From Pristionchus mayeri (Eukaryota; Nematoda; Chromadorea; Rhabditida; Neodiplogasteridae): 64,000 nt of DNA. Shown here one piece after another: positions 28,901 through 42,161 of the stretch. Location of the stretch: positions 38,568,901-38,632,900 of the forward strand of contig BTRK01000006.1 of NCBI GenBank assembly GCA_036245805.1, read 5' to 3'. Under the pieces are notes generated by a model. That model had not been told where the DNA came from. It worked only from the letters and a program-made list of their open reading frames with translations, and did no database searches. Each line of letters starts with the position of its first letter. The first letter of the stretch is position 1. Both the position numbers and the translations under genes were made by a program.

Positions 28901-31900
28901 CATGAACGATTCATGTTTTCTGCAGATATATTTTACAACACCGCTAATGCAAATCGTGGCTATTTACTCTTGATTAGTTCGTTGAATTCACCTGATGTCT
29001 TCCAGTGGCGTAGCTCAGTTTCTCTCCGTTCTTCGTCCACTGAATCTCTCTTGTCTTCGGTCTTCCGCTCACTTTGCACGAGAGTTCCACAGACTCGCCC
29101 GTTCCACCCTGCACCGCCGACTGCATCGATACAACTGGCGCTCCTGAATCAGCTTGCGTTCTTCCTGGTCCTACAGCGAATTCTACCGTACCTCTGATGA
29201 AGAGGTGGTGGGAGAGCTTCGCGTGCTCGAAGGTTTCAACGACGGCCGTGCAGATGTACTCGCCCTGCTGCCAAGCCTCGACGGAGTCAATCGTGTACCT
29301 GAAAATGAGTAATTTCAATTTTTTCCGTAATAATACACACTTATCTTCGAATAAACAGTAAGCAAATTTCATATTTTGCAGAACGTACGTCTCTCCCTTG
29401 GCGAGTATCTGCTCATCCCCAGCTCTGCTCCAGTAGATGATGGGAGTGGGATTGCCTGCTGCTTCGCATTGGAACGTCACCGACTCCCCAACATTTGCCT
29501 CCTTCTCCTGGCTGGTAGACATCATTCGAGGACCGACTGAAATCAGCATATTTAGTCGGTGACTTTTTTTCGATTTTCGAAAATTTCTTTCAATGCAATT
29601 TCCCCATTCTTCCCACGAAACTATCTCTTTCAGCCACAATCTGACACCCATAACCCCTTCTCAACGAGGTTTCCTGGGTGTCCATCGCTATTCAGTTGTC
29701 CACTCTCCCTCCTTTATTACCCCTCGGCTCTATTGGATCCTCTCTCAAATTGCGCAAGATATTCTCGTGAATATCTACCCCGGGTACAAGTGCCACATGG
29801 GAAATGCGAGTGTGTGGCGCAGTCCGGTGGTCTGCTCTCCCTCCCTCGGACTCCATCTCCCCCCACCCTCCCCCAGTCTCTCTCCTCCCCATTTGCATAA
29901 GCGGGTGTCTCCCTCTATGCAGTTCAACAAGGTCGATCTGATTGATGAACTGCTTGTGAAATGAGGTCCGGAAGCGTTGCATTCTCTCTCTCTTCCCTCT
30001 GCGCCTCCCCTCAGAATGAAGAGTGACAAGTCTAGTAACCAGAGAGAAGGGAGCACTGAACAGTAATGGAACGAGACTGGGACAAATCTATCAATTAGAC
30101 ACAGCCTCGCTGTGAGGAAGGCGAGAGATCACGCGATAGTGAGAGGGTTCAGGAATCGTACTCACACTGCACGTCGAGTTTCATCGTATCCTTCGAGGTT
30201 CCGATTGAGTTTGACGTCTCGCAAGTGTACTCCGACTTGTGATCCTCCATCTTCAGCTCCTCGAAGGCAAGAGTCTGAAATGGGGAAATTGGAATGACAA
30301 TTGTAACTCCTCCCTAAGAAATTGGAAGGATTTTTTTGAAGAACACTAGAAGAAAATGCGATGCCACCATTACAGTCATCTGGATTCATTCAGATTTTAC
30401 AAATACGGTTCGTAAAAAATGGAGAGTAGGCTAGTGCAACTCACATCGGTGGTGTGTCTGAGCAGCTTGTTCTGGTTGCGGTACCAGGTGATCTTCAGAT
30501 CGTTCATAGGCCGCGCATCGACGTTGCATGCGAGAAGCGCCGGCTTGCCCTCCCTTCAATGAGATCATGAATTAGCAGGACACCAGCACAATTTTTTCAT
30601 GGCATTACATCTAGTGAAAAGCATAAAAATATAATAAAAAATACCTGAGAGCTGCTGGTCCTGCCCAGGTGAGCTTCACTCTGGGTGCATACTGCAGATT
30701 GAATCGTACGGAGTCAATCTCGACCCGATCGGGGAAAGTCTCGTGCTGAGAGATGCAAAGCAGGTACTTCTTGTCGTCCTCAGGACGAGGAACGAAGCTG
30801 GAATTCAGAGATTGAAATTGGTATTTTAAGAAAAAATTGATACCTGATATTGCTGAGTGACGAGATGACATCTCCCTCTATCCTCGCCTCGTCGTCGATC
30901 TGAGCCGCTAGAGAGACTTGCGTGCCGATGTTGTGCTGTTCTGAAAAAAAACTTTGGTTGATATCTTTGAGCACTCAGGCAGCTAAATTTAATCAAGTTA
31001 GTCAATCATCAATAATTGATGATTGAATAAATATGATTTGATTTGATTAGCCTATAATCTTAAACTCACTGAACAGGTTGCCAAACTTGGCCCTGCTTTC
31101 GCCCAGCCAGGCTGTTACTTCCCTGCCCTGTGCGTCTGAAGAGATCGCCCAGCCTAATCGGGGAGCCGGCTTTCCTCGTCGCGACACGCAAGCCTGTTAA
31201 GATTTCATATAATGACATATGCTAATTTTACCCTTTCTAGTGCAAAAAAAACTCTAAAAAGACATGCAGATACCTGTTGCAGTGTCTCTCCAGCGATCGC
31301 ATTCAGCGTAGGCGCAACTTTCTCCACAAATTTCGGGGCCGTCGGTCGAACTGGAAATGTTCGTTTTCCTCAAATTTGCCACACAACCTGATCCCCATCG
31401 AGACCATTGTTTATCCCACTCTCTGGCTCACACACCGATTTGTCACATCGCCTACTCATCACTCGTGTGATCCCTTTCGGTTCTCATTCCTGGCCTCTCG
31501 ACCCTCTCCCTCCCCCATCTCTCCCTCCCCCCTCCCCAGCTCCTTCTCACTCCTCTACCATCTGGTCGCCTTTCTCGGCTGTCGCGACGCTCGCGCAATC
31601 GTGACAGAGCGAGTTATCGTCATAGAGGAGAAGCGATGGATTAGCCAGAGGGCCAAAGGGCAAAACAATCCCAGAGATTACGGTAGCACTCTGGTAGGCG
31701 CACTATGGAATGCCATTTTGATATGATAATTTCCCGTCAGAAAACACTGATTCGCTGACCTTACCTATCAACAAAAAGTTCGCAGCATTTCATGCGTACG
31801 TTAGTTTTCCCAAAGCGCGGTCTTACCTAGCACAGTCAACCGGGCGGGCGCCGAGACGACGGAGGATTCGCCGTCGGCTTCTGATATCTGGCAGGCGTAG

Positions 31901-32645
31901 ACGTCATCATCGCCCACTGTCGAATTCTCGATCTGAACAACCAAATTTCGACCTTATCAGTATCTAGACATGTACTTTCACGTACAGCTTCTTACTATCG
32001 AAAGTGCAGCTACAATTCCTCCTATAGGATGGATAGAGTGTGCTATAGCCTATAGGAGATATCTTCGACTAATCTCACCCTCAGATGGTACTCTCCCTCT
32101 GCATTCGATCCGACCATCGAATATCGGGGGAAGAATCGGAGATTTCGGTCTGTGCCCAGTCCGAATCCATTCTTCATCCATTGCACTGCGCCTTTCTGAA
32201 AGGAAGACCCTCGTTTTTCTATGATATCATTGAGGATTCAGCCGTCTCCTTTCTACTCTATTCGCTAGTACTCTTCCTCACTCAGAGGAACTCGAAATTC
32301 GACATCCCTTTTGGTGGGCGGAGGGGGGGGGGGAATCCTCGAGGGATCGCTCAGAGTCTCTTTCTCCTTGCAATCGCACGAGAGACAAGAACACTGCTGA
32401 TGACGGATAACTAGGGGCTGGGGAGGTCTATGGAGGGGCAAGGGGGAAGGCATTCCTCAATGGCCTACCTGTCCGGAAACCTTGCAGTTGAGAGTCGCCG
32501 CTTTGCCTACGTGCACTGAGGTATCGCTGGGGCCTGCAAGATGAGTTCATGAGATGCGCAAAGATCAAAGATCAGACTCGCCTTCGGATATTTCCTGCTC
32601 TGCTGCCGCTGCTGCAAATGCAGCGAAGAGAAGCAGCAACCGCAT
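25960..32645 (-). CDS. syg-1: SYG-1/Neph/IrreC-type immunoglobulin adhesion receptor
   Basis: Exon 1 (32645-32582) encodes a signal peptide, MRLLLLFAAFAAAAAEQ. Five Ig domains follow. Ig1 has LNCKVSGQ, KGAVQWMKNGFGLGTDRN and PRYSMVGSNAEGEY, then DVYACQISEADGE; the QW-K-G-LG...PRYSMVG block is the Neph/Kirre/SYG-1 signature. Ig2 spans about 31350-30640, Ig3 30640-30170, Ig4 29540-29190, Ig5 29160-28690. A membrane span (LLPIIACLLFCLLLLCCCIA, about 28575-28500) precedes a basic KKRSYSKRK stretch and a cytoplasmic tail with several tyrosines (for example YLDNSMISDYRYDHHSYGS). The protein ends STHV, a class I PDZ ligand. In C. elegans SYG-1 acts at the cell surface in synaptic partner choice, pairing with SYG-2. 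The last intron (27722-26110) carries a mariner-like element and a tRNA gene. Intron 1 appears to use a GC donor. Confidence 0.82.
26156..27395. mobile_element. Non-autonomous mariner-like element in the last syg-1 intron
   Basis: Ends are TTAGGTTGGAACAAAAGTTT and the inverse, ending AACTTTTGTTCCAACCTGA, an inverted repeat of about 30 bp. TA precedes the left end; the right flank is CA, a one-base decay of TA. The 1240-bp interior shows no transposase I can recognise. Confidence 0.75.
27412..27485 (-). tRNA. tRNA-Ile (AAT anticodon)
   Basis: The minus strand folds as a complete cloverleaf. Acceptor GCCGCCA pairs with TGGCGGC; the anticodon stem TGGGT/GCCCA holds the loop CTAATAA with anticodon AAT; the T arm is GCAGG TTCGACC CCTGC. 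No intron. It lies inside the last syg-1 intron on the same strand, 17 bp from the end of the mariner-like element. Confidence 0.95.
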
Positions 32646-35600
32646 GTGAAGATTGCTGCTATTCCTAGAAAAGAAGAGAACTAAATTCTGGTTTCAGAAG
32701 CGCGCTGCACGAAAACGCGACGTACTCGATAGCAAGTTGAATAGAGAAGGAGAGGCCAAGAGATACGGGGGCTAAATCAAATCCTCGCGCACTTGGCAAG
32801 AGGAATTGTAGGATGAGGAGGAGGACGAGATGGGGAGGAGAGGAGGGGAGGGGAGGGGGGGGGAGAGGGTTAAGCCTAATCTGAATACCCCCGCTGCTTC
32901 TTTGGCAGTTGACCATGGGGGAGATTTATGGAGAGTCGTGCGAAGGAGCGACAAGAAACAAGTAGAAGAAGTGCGAAAGGCGCCAAGTTAGGAGAGGATT
33001 CGGCAGAGATGAAAAGGGACGAGGAGGAGGGTGGATGGATGAAAGAATACCAAGTAAATTTATTGGTCCATCGCGTGTGTACTCCTCCCTATCTCCACCC
33101 CATCTTCCTCCTCCTCCTCTCGGTCATTCCTCATAAAGTGGCGCATTATGTGTCGTGTTTTGTCGTAGTTAACACAGTGGACTCTCCCTCTCTCTCCGCC
33201 TCGCACTAAAGCCATCTCAAATGACCATCGGATCCCACCTTGCGGACAAACTCAATAGGAAGGAGGAGTAGGAGAGGGAGGGGTGGACTTGAAGGATGGG
33301 ACGAAGTTGTACTAAATATAATCATCACCTCATCTCGCGGACAAGTGGAGAGAGAGAGCACAACGAGTGAATAGAAAGGAGAAAAGGACGGGGAATAGGA
33401 CATCGAGGGATGATAGACGTTGTGATACGAGGGTGAAGGAAACAAGAGAGAGGAGGGATGGAGTGGACGGATGAGTGGGATCCGCAACTGGGTCTGAGTA
33501 ACCAATCGAGAGCTCGATTGAATTACACGAGAGGGATCTACACCCGGACTACTAATGTGGTTAACTCGAAATTAATGTGAATGGAGATGATTAGCGAGTT
33601 GGATGACGCATAAGAATAGACGCGTAGATTAGAGTTCGAAAGTCTTGCCACCGTCTTACTTCCTATTTTCCGACAATCTCCCTACCAGCTGATGCGAGAA
33701 AGTGTTTAGAAAAAAGACACCCATTGTATCGTTGCTCTAACTCTAGCAGAGTGTGATGGGTGACCCACGAATCTCATCACCTGTTGTGAATGGCCACTGA
33801 CACCACACAAGGCTGAGATGCACACTGGCAGGGGTGGTGCAATTGCGTAATGAGTTGTGGGAGAAGGAGCGAAGAAGAAACATCGGAGGAACACATGGAC
33901 TAACTAGTCGAGAGAGAAGCACCACAATCGAGTCAAGTGAGAAAACAGCAATCAGGCTAATCAGAGCGGAGAGTTATTGGTGTGGAGGTCGAGCAGAACG
34001 AGGGAGGAGGGGAAGGAGCAAAAAAGAGGAGTCAAGGATAGGCGCGAGTCCAGGTCTCTCTCTGCGAGGGGATAATCTCATCGCGTAGAGGAGGGAAGAA
34101 CACGAGGGGGAAGATGAATATTGGTGGTCGATTATGGAGATTCGCTGTGAGAACATTGGCCATAAATGAGGGAGTGATTGCATCATCGACGCAGTTCGCG
34201 TCGCTTCCGGAATCCCCCCTCCCCTCTCTCTGACCATAGCAGCACTCATTTGACTACTCTCATTAGCCTTCCCCAATCTCCGCACTATTGTTCACTCCAT
34301 TGAACGCTATCTCATTCATCCAAGGTAATCGGGCGGTTCTCGAATACCGAGAGAGACGGAGGGTATGAGGGGCCTTAGTCCCATAAATGGCTCCTAGTGG
34401 TGCTCAACGAAATAATATTTGCTCGAGAAGCTGCTGAAACTCAAACCCCATTTCAAGGTTCGTGTTTCAGAATGAAATACGGACAGATAAGTGAGGCGGG
34501 AGGTGCGAGAGGAGCTGCCGACCGACCAAAAAAGGAGAATGGGGCCCGAGAGATGGATGGAATGTGCATACAAACATCGTTGCAAGGATTAATCAGTCTG
34601 GTAAAGAGAATGGGAGGGATGGGAAGAAGGGAAGAGAGAGAGGGAATGGGATGAGTCGAAAAGGAAGGAATACGGGTAATGGACGGACGAACGCAGCTGC
34701 GGGATTTGTAAGGCGACTGCACAGTCATTCTCGAGTGTTCCTTCCTCTCGGTAAGAGAAATACGGATGAGAGAGGAGGGAAGAGAACACCGGGGATGAGA
34801 GCGATGAGGGGATGAGTAAATGGGCTGAGGATGATTACCGTTCGGACGACTGACCAATTGACCTCCGGATAAGCTGAGGGAGAGGGGGGGGGGGGGGAGA
34901 TGGGATCACCTGGCCATCCTCCCTCTCCTCCTCTGCTTCTCTCTGACCGGAGCTATGCAATGGATACAATGGACAGGCCTTGTTTATTGTGTCGAGATAT
35001 GGAGACGAGTAGGGCAGAGAGACAGCGACAGGTGTCGAAGAGAGGAGAGGAGGGAGGAGGAGCTAGGGAATCTGATATCCGGGGGAGGAGGGAGATAAAC
35101 ATTCGCGGCCGAATACGAAGTGATAACATGGATAACATTGAATCATTGCCCGAAATAAGGCTGTTATCGGGCAGCACGAAATGACATCAACTGAGTTGAT
35201 GCTCATAGCGAATCGGAATAAGGAAGCCAATGGGCGATCCAATTGTTTCCCTCACTCGTCGACTCCTTCTTCTTTCCTCAACAAATTGCACTCGAAAGAT
35301 AGCTGCGCAAGGGGCAGGAAGTGCTTTCAGAGTCAGGGCAAGCTACGAGTGAGACCTCCCGCAATCTAGAGGGCCCCCGGAAACAAATGAGTTCTGCACC
35401 TCACAGGAGCTAATGAAAATGCAAATCGGCGAAAGACACAACAGCGACCTGTCTACCAAATGAAGGGCTGAGATAGGAAAGGGAGGTAAAGTAGTGGGGG
35501 AAGACCCTGTGCAGAGAGGCGGAATCAGAGGGGCTTTGTTTGGGTCGTCGGAAGAAGAGGCTGCTGATACAGTGCCCTGTACGACCGAGAGAGAGAGAGG

Positions 35601-38600
35601 AGGGGGGGAGGAGGAGGAACAATGATAGACAGAAAAGGCCTTCCAGTCCGAGAGAGAGAGCCATCCGCCCCTCAAGCCAAGTGCGCAACATTTTCCCCAG
35701 ACGCGCGTTTGTCACTCTCAGAAAGGAGGAGGCGAGGAGGGGCAGAGAGACTGTGGAGGAGATGGGAGGAGGGGGGGAGGAGGAAGAGATAGATCATGGA
35801 GGGATTCTTCTCCATCTCGTTCATAGCTCCGATCAACGATGAGTCAAACGAGACGATGAAAAGAAGGCCGAGATGAGATGGGGAAGAGATCAGAGAGAGA
35901 AGAAGAAGAGGAATGGAGATGGTGGAATGATGGAAGGCGTGAAATGAGGAAGAGCGAAGTGGAGAGGAGGAGACGGTCAGGAAGTGGCAAAGTACCAATA
36001 TCCTGTAGATAAGTGAGGATGAATTGACATCTGCTGAGAGAGAAGAGGGAAGAGGGCGAACGAAGCTAATCTAGATGGAAGGGAGAGGACTCAATCCCCC
36101 CATATTAGGGGGATGAGATCATGAGATTCCACTCTGAGAGATCGAGAGACGAGTCCGCAGGGAACGATGGACGGTCCGCCGCAATTACTGTTGCTTGTCT
36201 ATGAGACTCGAGAGACCCATTGGAGTTAGCCGATTAGGAGGCAAGATATCAATGGAGCGAGAGAGAGAGGGAAGCACTATTGGGATCGCTAATGAGGGAG
36301 AGAGCCAGTAATGGTTTGACGCCAGGTGAGGGCAATATTGGGTCCGATCCAGATCAAAGGAGGAATAGCTAATTGGAAGAGTCACTCAACACATCCAAAT
36401 GAAGATATACTACGCACGTAAACACGCGGCAATCTATCTCATATTGAGGCAAAAAGCGGCTATTGAGGGGATTCTCTTAGAGGGAAAAGGAATCCTCAGG
36501 TGAAGATTAGACGATTCGGTAGAGTGAGCACTGCCCCCTATGGGCAAATGAACGACTGCCAAACAACTAGTGAACGGCTGACCCTCTACAGTACTCTCCA
36601 TCTCTCTACTGCCAGAGAGGCCTAGAGAGTAGGGGAGTTGGGGACAGTGGGATAGTGGGTAGTACGAGGCTGGGGCCGCACTAGATCTACAAACAGTCGA
36701 GAGGGAGAGATATCGCTTCCTGCCACCTCTATACTGCTGAGAACATTCTCGCATCTCGGCACTCGGCGTGAAATCCGAACCGTTTCCAAGCTCTCACGAT
36801 CTCTTCCTCGACCAACTAAGGCCCATATGCAAATTGCGGATGGAAATGGAGAGCGAATCGACCATCGTAACGGGAAGAGATAGTTAGGAGAGAACTCAGA
36901 GCCAGAGGCGCGTATTTTCTCGCCCCTCCATCCCCTCTCGTGCAGCCCCCCGACAACATTTAGTAATGAGCGCCGATTAATCACCTTATCTGTTATCGAT
37001 CAAAGCGGCAACTGCCAACGAAGTAAAGAGAATAGCAAATAAGAGGAGAGACAAGGAGTAATTGTGATTGTCTCGTTCTGCATCATGCCCCCAATCGAGT
37101 TCTTTGTGGTCTCGGGTTACAGAGGGAGGGAGGGCCATCATCAAGAGAAAAGCACAAAAAGACGCGTAATTGGAAGATGAGAGGGCAAAGAGAGAAGAAG
37201 AAGACCCTACCTGGGGAGATCAGAGAGGGCTAACCTCTATCACAATTGAAGAGACTCTCTCGACTTGGCCAACTGACTCCTCCGTCTCTCTCTCCTTCTC
37301 TCCCTCCCTCTCTATTTCTGCCCCTCCCGGATCACCGGTGTAATTATGGAAGAACGAGGAGAGAAGCCGACTTCTGAGTCTCGGCTCCTCTCCTCCTGCT
37401 GATCCGCCCTATAGGACAGATTGAGGGATGGGAGGAGGAAGGAGGTTGGCAACAACTAAGTGCCTGCCATTCCGACACTTCCCCGCATCAGAGATACCAA
37501 TGAGAAGAGGCCAGTTTATAGAGAGACTATACAGAAGTACGGGGCAATTCATTCATAGAAAGGGTCTAGACGAACATTTTAGACTCTCATTTCAGACTCT
37601 CAGACACATATTCGAACGTGTTTATGGGTTTTAGGGCCCATGGCTAAATAAGAGTAGGAGAAAGTACTGAAGACTGCTGCTCTCCTTTCAACGCACTGCC
37701 CTCCCAACTTTGTCGTGTCATCCATCACAGAAAAAACGATGGAGATGAGTAGGGAAATGGAGAGGCGAATAAGAGGAGAGAGAGGGGGGAGGATCGAGGA
37801 ACCGACGATGAAAAAGAGCGGAAGACGAGCCGCACTAAATATACCTCGCCATTGGACTTTTTGGAATGCACCGCGGGAAATTGATGATTTGTGTTATGAA
37901 TTGGCATCTGTAACTCATGTAGAGAAAAGTGAATGAATGTCACCAGTGAATGTCATCGAATGTGGCGTAAGCTAAGCCGCGGATTACTCGGCAGCCGAAC
38001 GGGGAGGAGAATTTGAGTGACACGAAGAGGAAGGAAGAAGGGGTGATTGTAACCCGAGAAGCTGCGAGTGAACAGGTACTTGAGGAGAGCGCAGAGGGGG
38101 GAGGAATGATAGAGGCTCGAGGGTCGTATGATGGGGTCATTCCGCGGAGAGAAAACAATCATTTTCCTTGAGAATCACGCTGGTAAACTGGCAGGGGAAG
38201 ATTCGTTATCCTGCTGAGCTCCTAAAGTGCTCTCTCGACAGGTCTAAGTAGAGTGGCAGATGACACTTTGCCCCCTCTCCACAGTCATTCACCCGTACCG
38301 TTTCGCGACAAACCCGTCAATTAATGCATTCCAGCTCAATTTGTGTGCCCCCTCAGACCATCCATTATTACAGATGAGGAGATATGTCCTCGGGGTCACT
38401 TCGGTATACACAGAGTGCTCTCGTTACCGACCCTCTCTAGACCGCTTCTGCCCCCTCAGGCAACCTATGCTCAATCAACTACTTGTGGGAAGCAGATGAC
38501 CACAAATCTCTCAGAGCCCAGTTTAACACCTCGTGGCGAACAACAATTTTAGCGACCAGAGAAGTGAATACACTTCCTGGTCTACAATAGATAAAGAGAT

Positions 38601-38750
38601 ATGGAGAGAGATGAAGGATCAAGTGAGAAGATAGAGTGAGCAGAAGTGAGAGAATGGCTGGCAATATTTGTGCACCGTGGGACCTCTCGGGAACAAAGAA
38701 CTCGGCTTACTCGGAGGTCGAGAGAAGGAAAACTTGAAAGCTGACCTCAC
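32646..38750. other. Six-kilobase purine-rich intergenic block upstream of syg-1
   Basis: Long stretches of the plus strand are dominated by A and G (GAGAGAG, GGAGGAGG, GGGAAGAG), interrupted by shorter pyrimidine-rich patches (near 32430, 33060-33200, 37280-37330) and G-runs (near 32327, 34885). Open frames occur on both strands but are low-complexity shadows of this bias, with no domains or consistent splice structure. It is presumably the 5' regulatory region of syg-1 and/or a decayed repeat field. Confidence 0.5.
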
Positions 38751-40000
38751 CATGACCTTATCGAGTGGAGAATTCTACGTATTTCAGCCCTTTTTATTTG
38801 TGTGCTTCAAATTTAGGAGTTGAGATCGAATTTCGTAATTTCATCTGCGAAATCGAGTTGAGATTTTCACATAAGTCTAGCAAACGAACGTCAAATCCCT
38901 TATCAAACAGCATTTTACGAAATACGCTACAAGCTCTAAAAAAAGTGATGGTGAGCATTCTATAGTCCAGCGATCTATCGTTGCTTTCTAAATCGTAATT
39001 GAAACCTGCTTTGTCAGAAATATTTTCGAATGGGTGCAATTATAAACAACCTACAACTTGTTCCTTTTTAGCCGAATTTTGCCAGCATGTTTCCTGAATC
39101 AACTATGCAACTCTACTGACACGCCACGCCACATACAACTAGATCTAAGAGCTACAGATCATGCAAATTGGAGATCTTCCTAACTCACTCGCGCAAAAAA
39201 TGAACACAAACAATTTTCTCATTTATCAGATAAAACGAGAACATTACACGGAGTAGGGAGGGTTTATCCTGTTGCTAACTCAGAGAGCAAACTACGAATA
39301 GCAATGTGTGTTATCTCATTTTTACAATTAAAATAATTTTAATATCAATATTCTTCTTCGGGTCGGCAACTGTTCCTGCAGCACATGTTTGCTGATAGTC
39401 GTTCCTCGTCTTTTTTGCCTCGAATGCAATACATGGTAAGTGAAATATATTGCTGACTGGAAAGATTAATATTGAAAATATAACTTGATCACACGTAGTA
39501 AAAATACTCGATTATCACCTTAACATCTCCAATTGTATGTGATCTTTTCAGTCGATGAGAGTATACATCAAAAAGGCGAGTTGATCTAGGCAACTGAAGA
39601 AGAAACCATCACGAACAAATTTAAAATTTAAAAACTGAGAGCGAAACAAAATTAGGAGAGAAACTAAGCATCTAGTTGAGGTTTCTGAGCAAGAATGAGA
39701 AAGTGAGGAGGGTAATAGAAGGAGGAGAATCTCTACTTTCTCTCTGCGCATAATTCACGTCTCTGAATAATTCTCACGAGAATTTCAGAGAAAGTTTCTA
39801 TCGGGGAATTGAATGGAGAGGGGATGATTTCATGGATAAATAACAAAAATGTTTTTTTAAATTTCCATTGCTACTTTATCATGTATCGTTTGGATTGGAG
39901 AGGGTAGTTTATCATCGATTACAAATAATCAGAAGAATCGGACAGTGTAGATCACAGTATTCATTTTCATTACATTGGTATGAAATGGAGAGATGAATAT
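38751..40000. other. Intergenic, no gene seen
   Basis: A/T-rich sequence with several unsupported short open frames. The only functional expectation is the 3' UTR of the small peptide gene ending at 40001. Confidence 0.4.
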
Positions 40001-40341
40001 TCATCCGACGAGTCGTCCAGCGAGATATCCAGTCACCAGACCACCTCCGAAGCCTAAAGAGAGCATTGGATTGTTTGAAAATGCAATTTGTACTAACCTG
40101 GTCGATAAGGGCGATAAGGCACGACGTACGGTTGGGAATATGGGTAAGCTTGAACAAAATTTTTTACAATATGACAAATTTAAGCCGTACCGTAGACTTG
40201 CTGAGAGTAAGTGTTCGGGTATGAGTATGTGTAGGTTGTAGTAGTGACTGGATAAGGGTATGCGACGGGCCGATAGGCAGGATAGTATTGTGAGAAGACG
40301 ACGGAGAAGAGGAGAGAGAAGAGGATGAAGGAACGAAGCAT
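40001..40341 (-). CDS. Small secreted Tyr/Pro-rich peptide, 84 aa, three exons
   Basis: Exons 40341-40191, 40148-40098 and 40053-40001 join in matching phase (1 and 1) with GT-AG introns of 42 and 44 bases. Exon 1 encodes a signal peptide (MLRSFILFSLLFSVVFSQ) and a Tyr/Pro/Thr segment (YYPAYRPVAYPYPVTTTTY). Exon 2 encodes YPYSQPYVVPYRPYRP, and exon 3 a glycine-rich end, GFGGGLVTGYLAGRLVG. There are no cysteines. The pattern resembles short secreted nematode peptides of the YxY/PY-rich kind, such as cuticle-associated, antimicrobial or neuropeptide-like products, but I cannot assign a family. No dibasic processing site is obvious. The model is well supported by three clean exons in frame. Confidence 0.75.
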
Positions 40342-40893
40342 CGTGGGCGATTGAGTCAACTCACATTGCGAGCCCTTACATAGGGGGAATGAAGTAATGG
40401 GGTGTGGAGGATGGGTTCATTCTGAGAGGTGAATCATCTATGTAGAGCCATTTGAACACAGATAGGAACGAGAATTGGGCGAACTACATACTACAAATTG
40501 TGTTTCTATAAGGGAAGATAACGAAATCAATATTGAATTTTCTAACTATAATAGATACATTAGAAGTTCGCTCTCTCACCTATTGATCAAAATGGAGAAT
40601 ATCTCCTTCTGTTCTTCACAAGAGAAGTGTGGATGCCGCAAACACGAACAGCGTTTACCGGCACCTCTCAAACTCAGCCTCCCTTGAGGTTTTCAGCGAC
40701 ACATAAATGAGGCAAACCGTCCCACGTTGAGGTTATAATGTTATCTTGCCATCATTTTGTCACTTCATTCAAAACATCCCCAAGCTCTCCCCTCCTCCAC
40801 AAATTATCGTGCGCATGACTGGTCTCTCCTCCTCTTCCATAATCTTTTGCTTACACTTCTCAATATCTCAGGCTTCTCTGATTCGTACTATAC
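40342..40893. other. Upstream region, includes segment duplicated at 44.5 kb
   Basis: No gene seen. From about 40822 to the insertion point at 40893 the sequence is clearly similar to 44540-44640, with shared landmarks CCATAATCT and TTCTC.GTGATTC/TCTGATTCGTACTATAC. Confidence 0.5.
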
Positions 40894-40895
40894 TA

Positions 40896-42159
40896 TCAGG
40901 TTGTAACATAAGTTTTGTCGCGTCCAATCTCTTATGCATTTTAACCTCAGAAATTCTTCGAATTAATTTAATCTCAATTTCGTTATTCATCATCAGTGAG
41001 GGCCTTCGTACTCTTTCTTACGCGCTTTACTTCAGTCCTGTCAAGGCAGTTGAGGAGGCACATTAGTCAGACAAAGTTGTACTGAAATAAGGATTACAAA
41101 TCATTTTCACGCATCAGCTCTTCTTGAAAAGGATAAATTATGCCGATTTTGTGTGATTTGCGTAAAGTACTACATATGTGCATAATTTTGAACCACTCAC
41201 GGATAATGACAAACGAAAATCGTTCTAGAAATGTAGACGAGTTTGTATAATGTGGATGGTTGGTGACGGTCGCGAAAACTTTCGCAAGCCGAATTTTCTT
41301 CTCAATAGATATCCAGATTCAAATAGTGGTGGAATATAGTTCACCCAAAGCGGTCAGTATGCAGACAAAGTATGGGGTAGATTGGGTTCTGTTGAGATAA
41401 GTGGCTCCATTCAGAACGATGGTATGTAAATTAAACTAATGAAATCGGCACTTTGTTCATATTCCTACCTCGCACACATGTTCAATATCTGATTTGTTGT
41501 GTCCATCCTAACCATAAACCCTTCCCTTACTAGTATCTACTTGGGATAAGTTTGGAAATAAATAGCTTTTGAATGACAATCTTTAATTCGAAACACCTAA
41601 ACTTGCATATTTTGGTAAAATTGTGCGCGAATTGAATTAATAAAAATTCAAATTCCCACAAGTGGAGTGTTCGTTCTCTCACTTGTTTAATGATAAATTA
41701 TACCTCCATGAGTGGTAATTGGAACGCACTTATGTTAGTCACTGTTGTTGCAATTCTGGATTCAGAAGAGTTGGTCAAGTTGGCTACGAATCAGCGGCTA
41801 ACCTTACACTCAGTGAAGTATATCTTTGATTCCGCTCAACATAGCACCATATCTGGCGTATATTTTGAAAGAGCATTGACGGGGTATATCACCATGCTGT
41901 AGAAGTTTGGTTCATTATTCATCTCTGCGAACTAGCACCTGATCAAACGAATTAAAAAAATCTGCACCAAATTTAAATCAGTTCATATTAATATTTTTCG
42001 CATAGCCAGCGTGCGCAGTTCAGCTCTACCCTATGGTTTGAATGTGCATGAACACCCCAAACATATACTAGGAGGTCAGGCATTGATAATGTTTGAGAAG
42101 TATCCTTCATGGAAATATTGTGAACCTCCGAAATGCGACAAAACTTATGTTACAACCTA
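40896..42159. mobile_element. Non-autonomous mariner-like element
   Basis: Ends are TCAGGTTGTAACATAAGTTT and the inverse, ending CTTATGTTACAACCTAA. They form an inverted repeat of about 27 bp with TA at 40894-40895 and 42160-42161. Length is 1264 bp. The interior has no transposase frame I recognise and is unlike the interiors of the related elements at 16756 and 26156. It has split the duplicated segment mentioned for 40822-40893. Confidence 0.8.
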
Positions 42160-42161
42160 AT

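Noticed and set aside
30100..32300. Separate small genes on the plus strand within syg-1
   Set aside because: The frames are opposite to clear Ig-domain exons or lie in introns without splice or domain support.
33000..38600. Many 60-130 aa open frames on both strands
   Set aside because: They are products of purine/pyrimidine bias (runs of Arg/Glu/Gly or Ser/Leu/Pro), overlap each other, and lack splice-consistent continuations.
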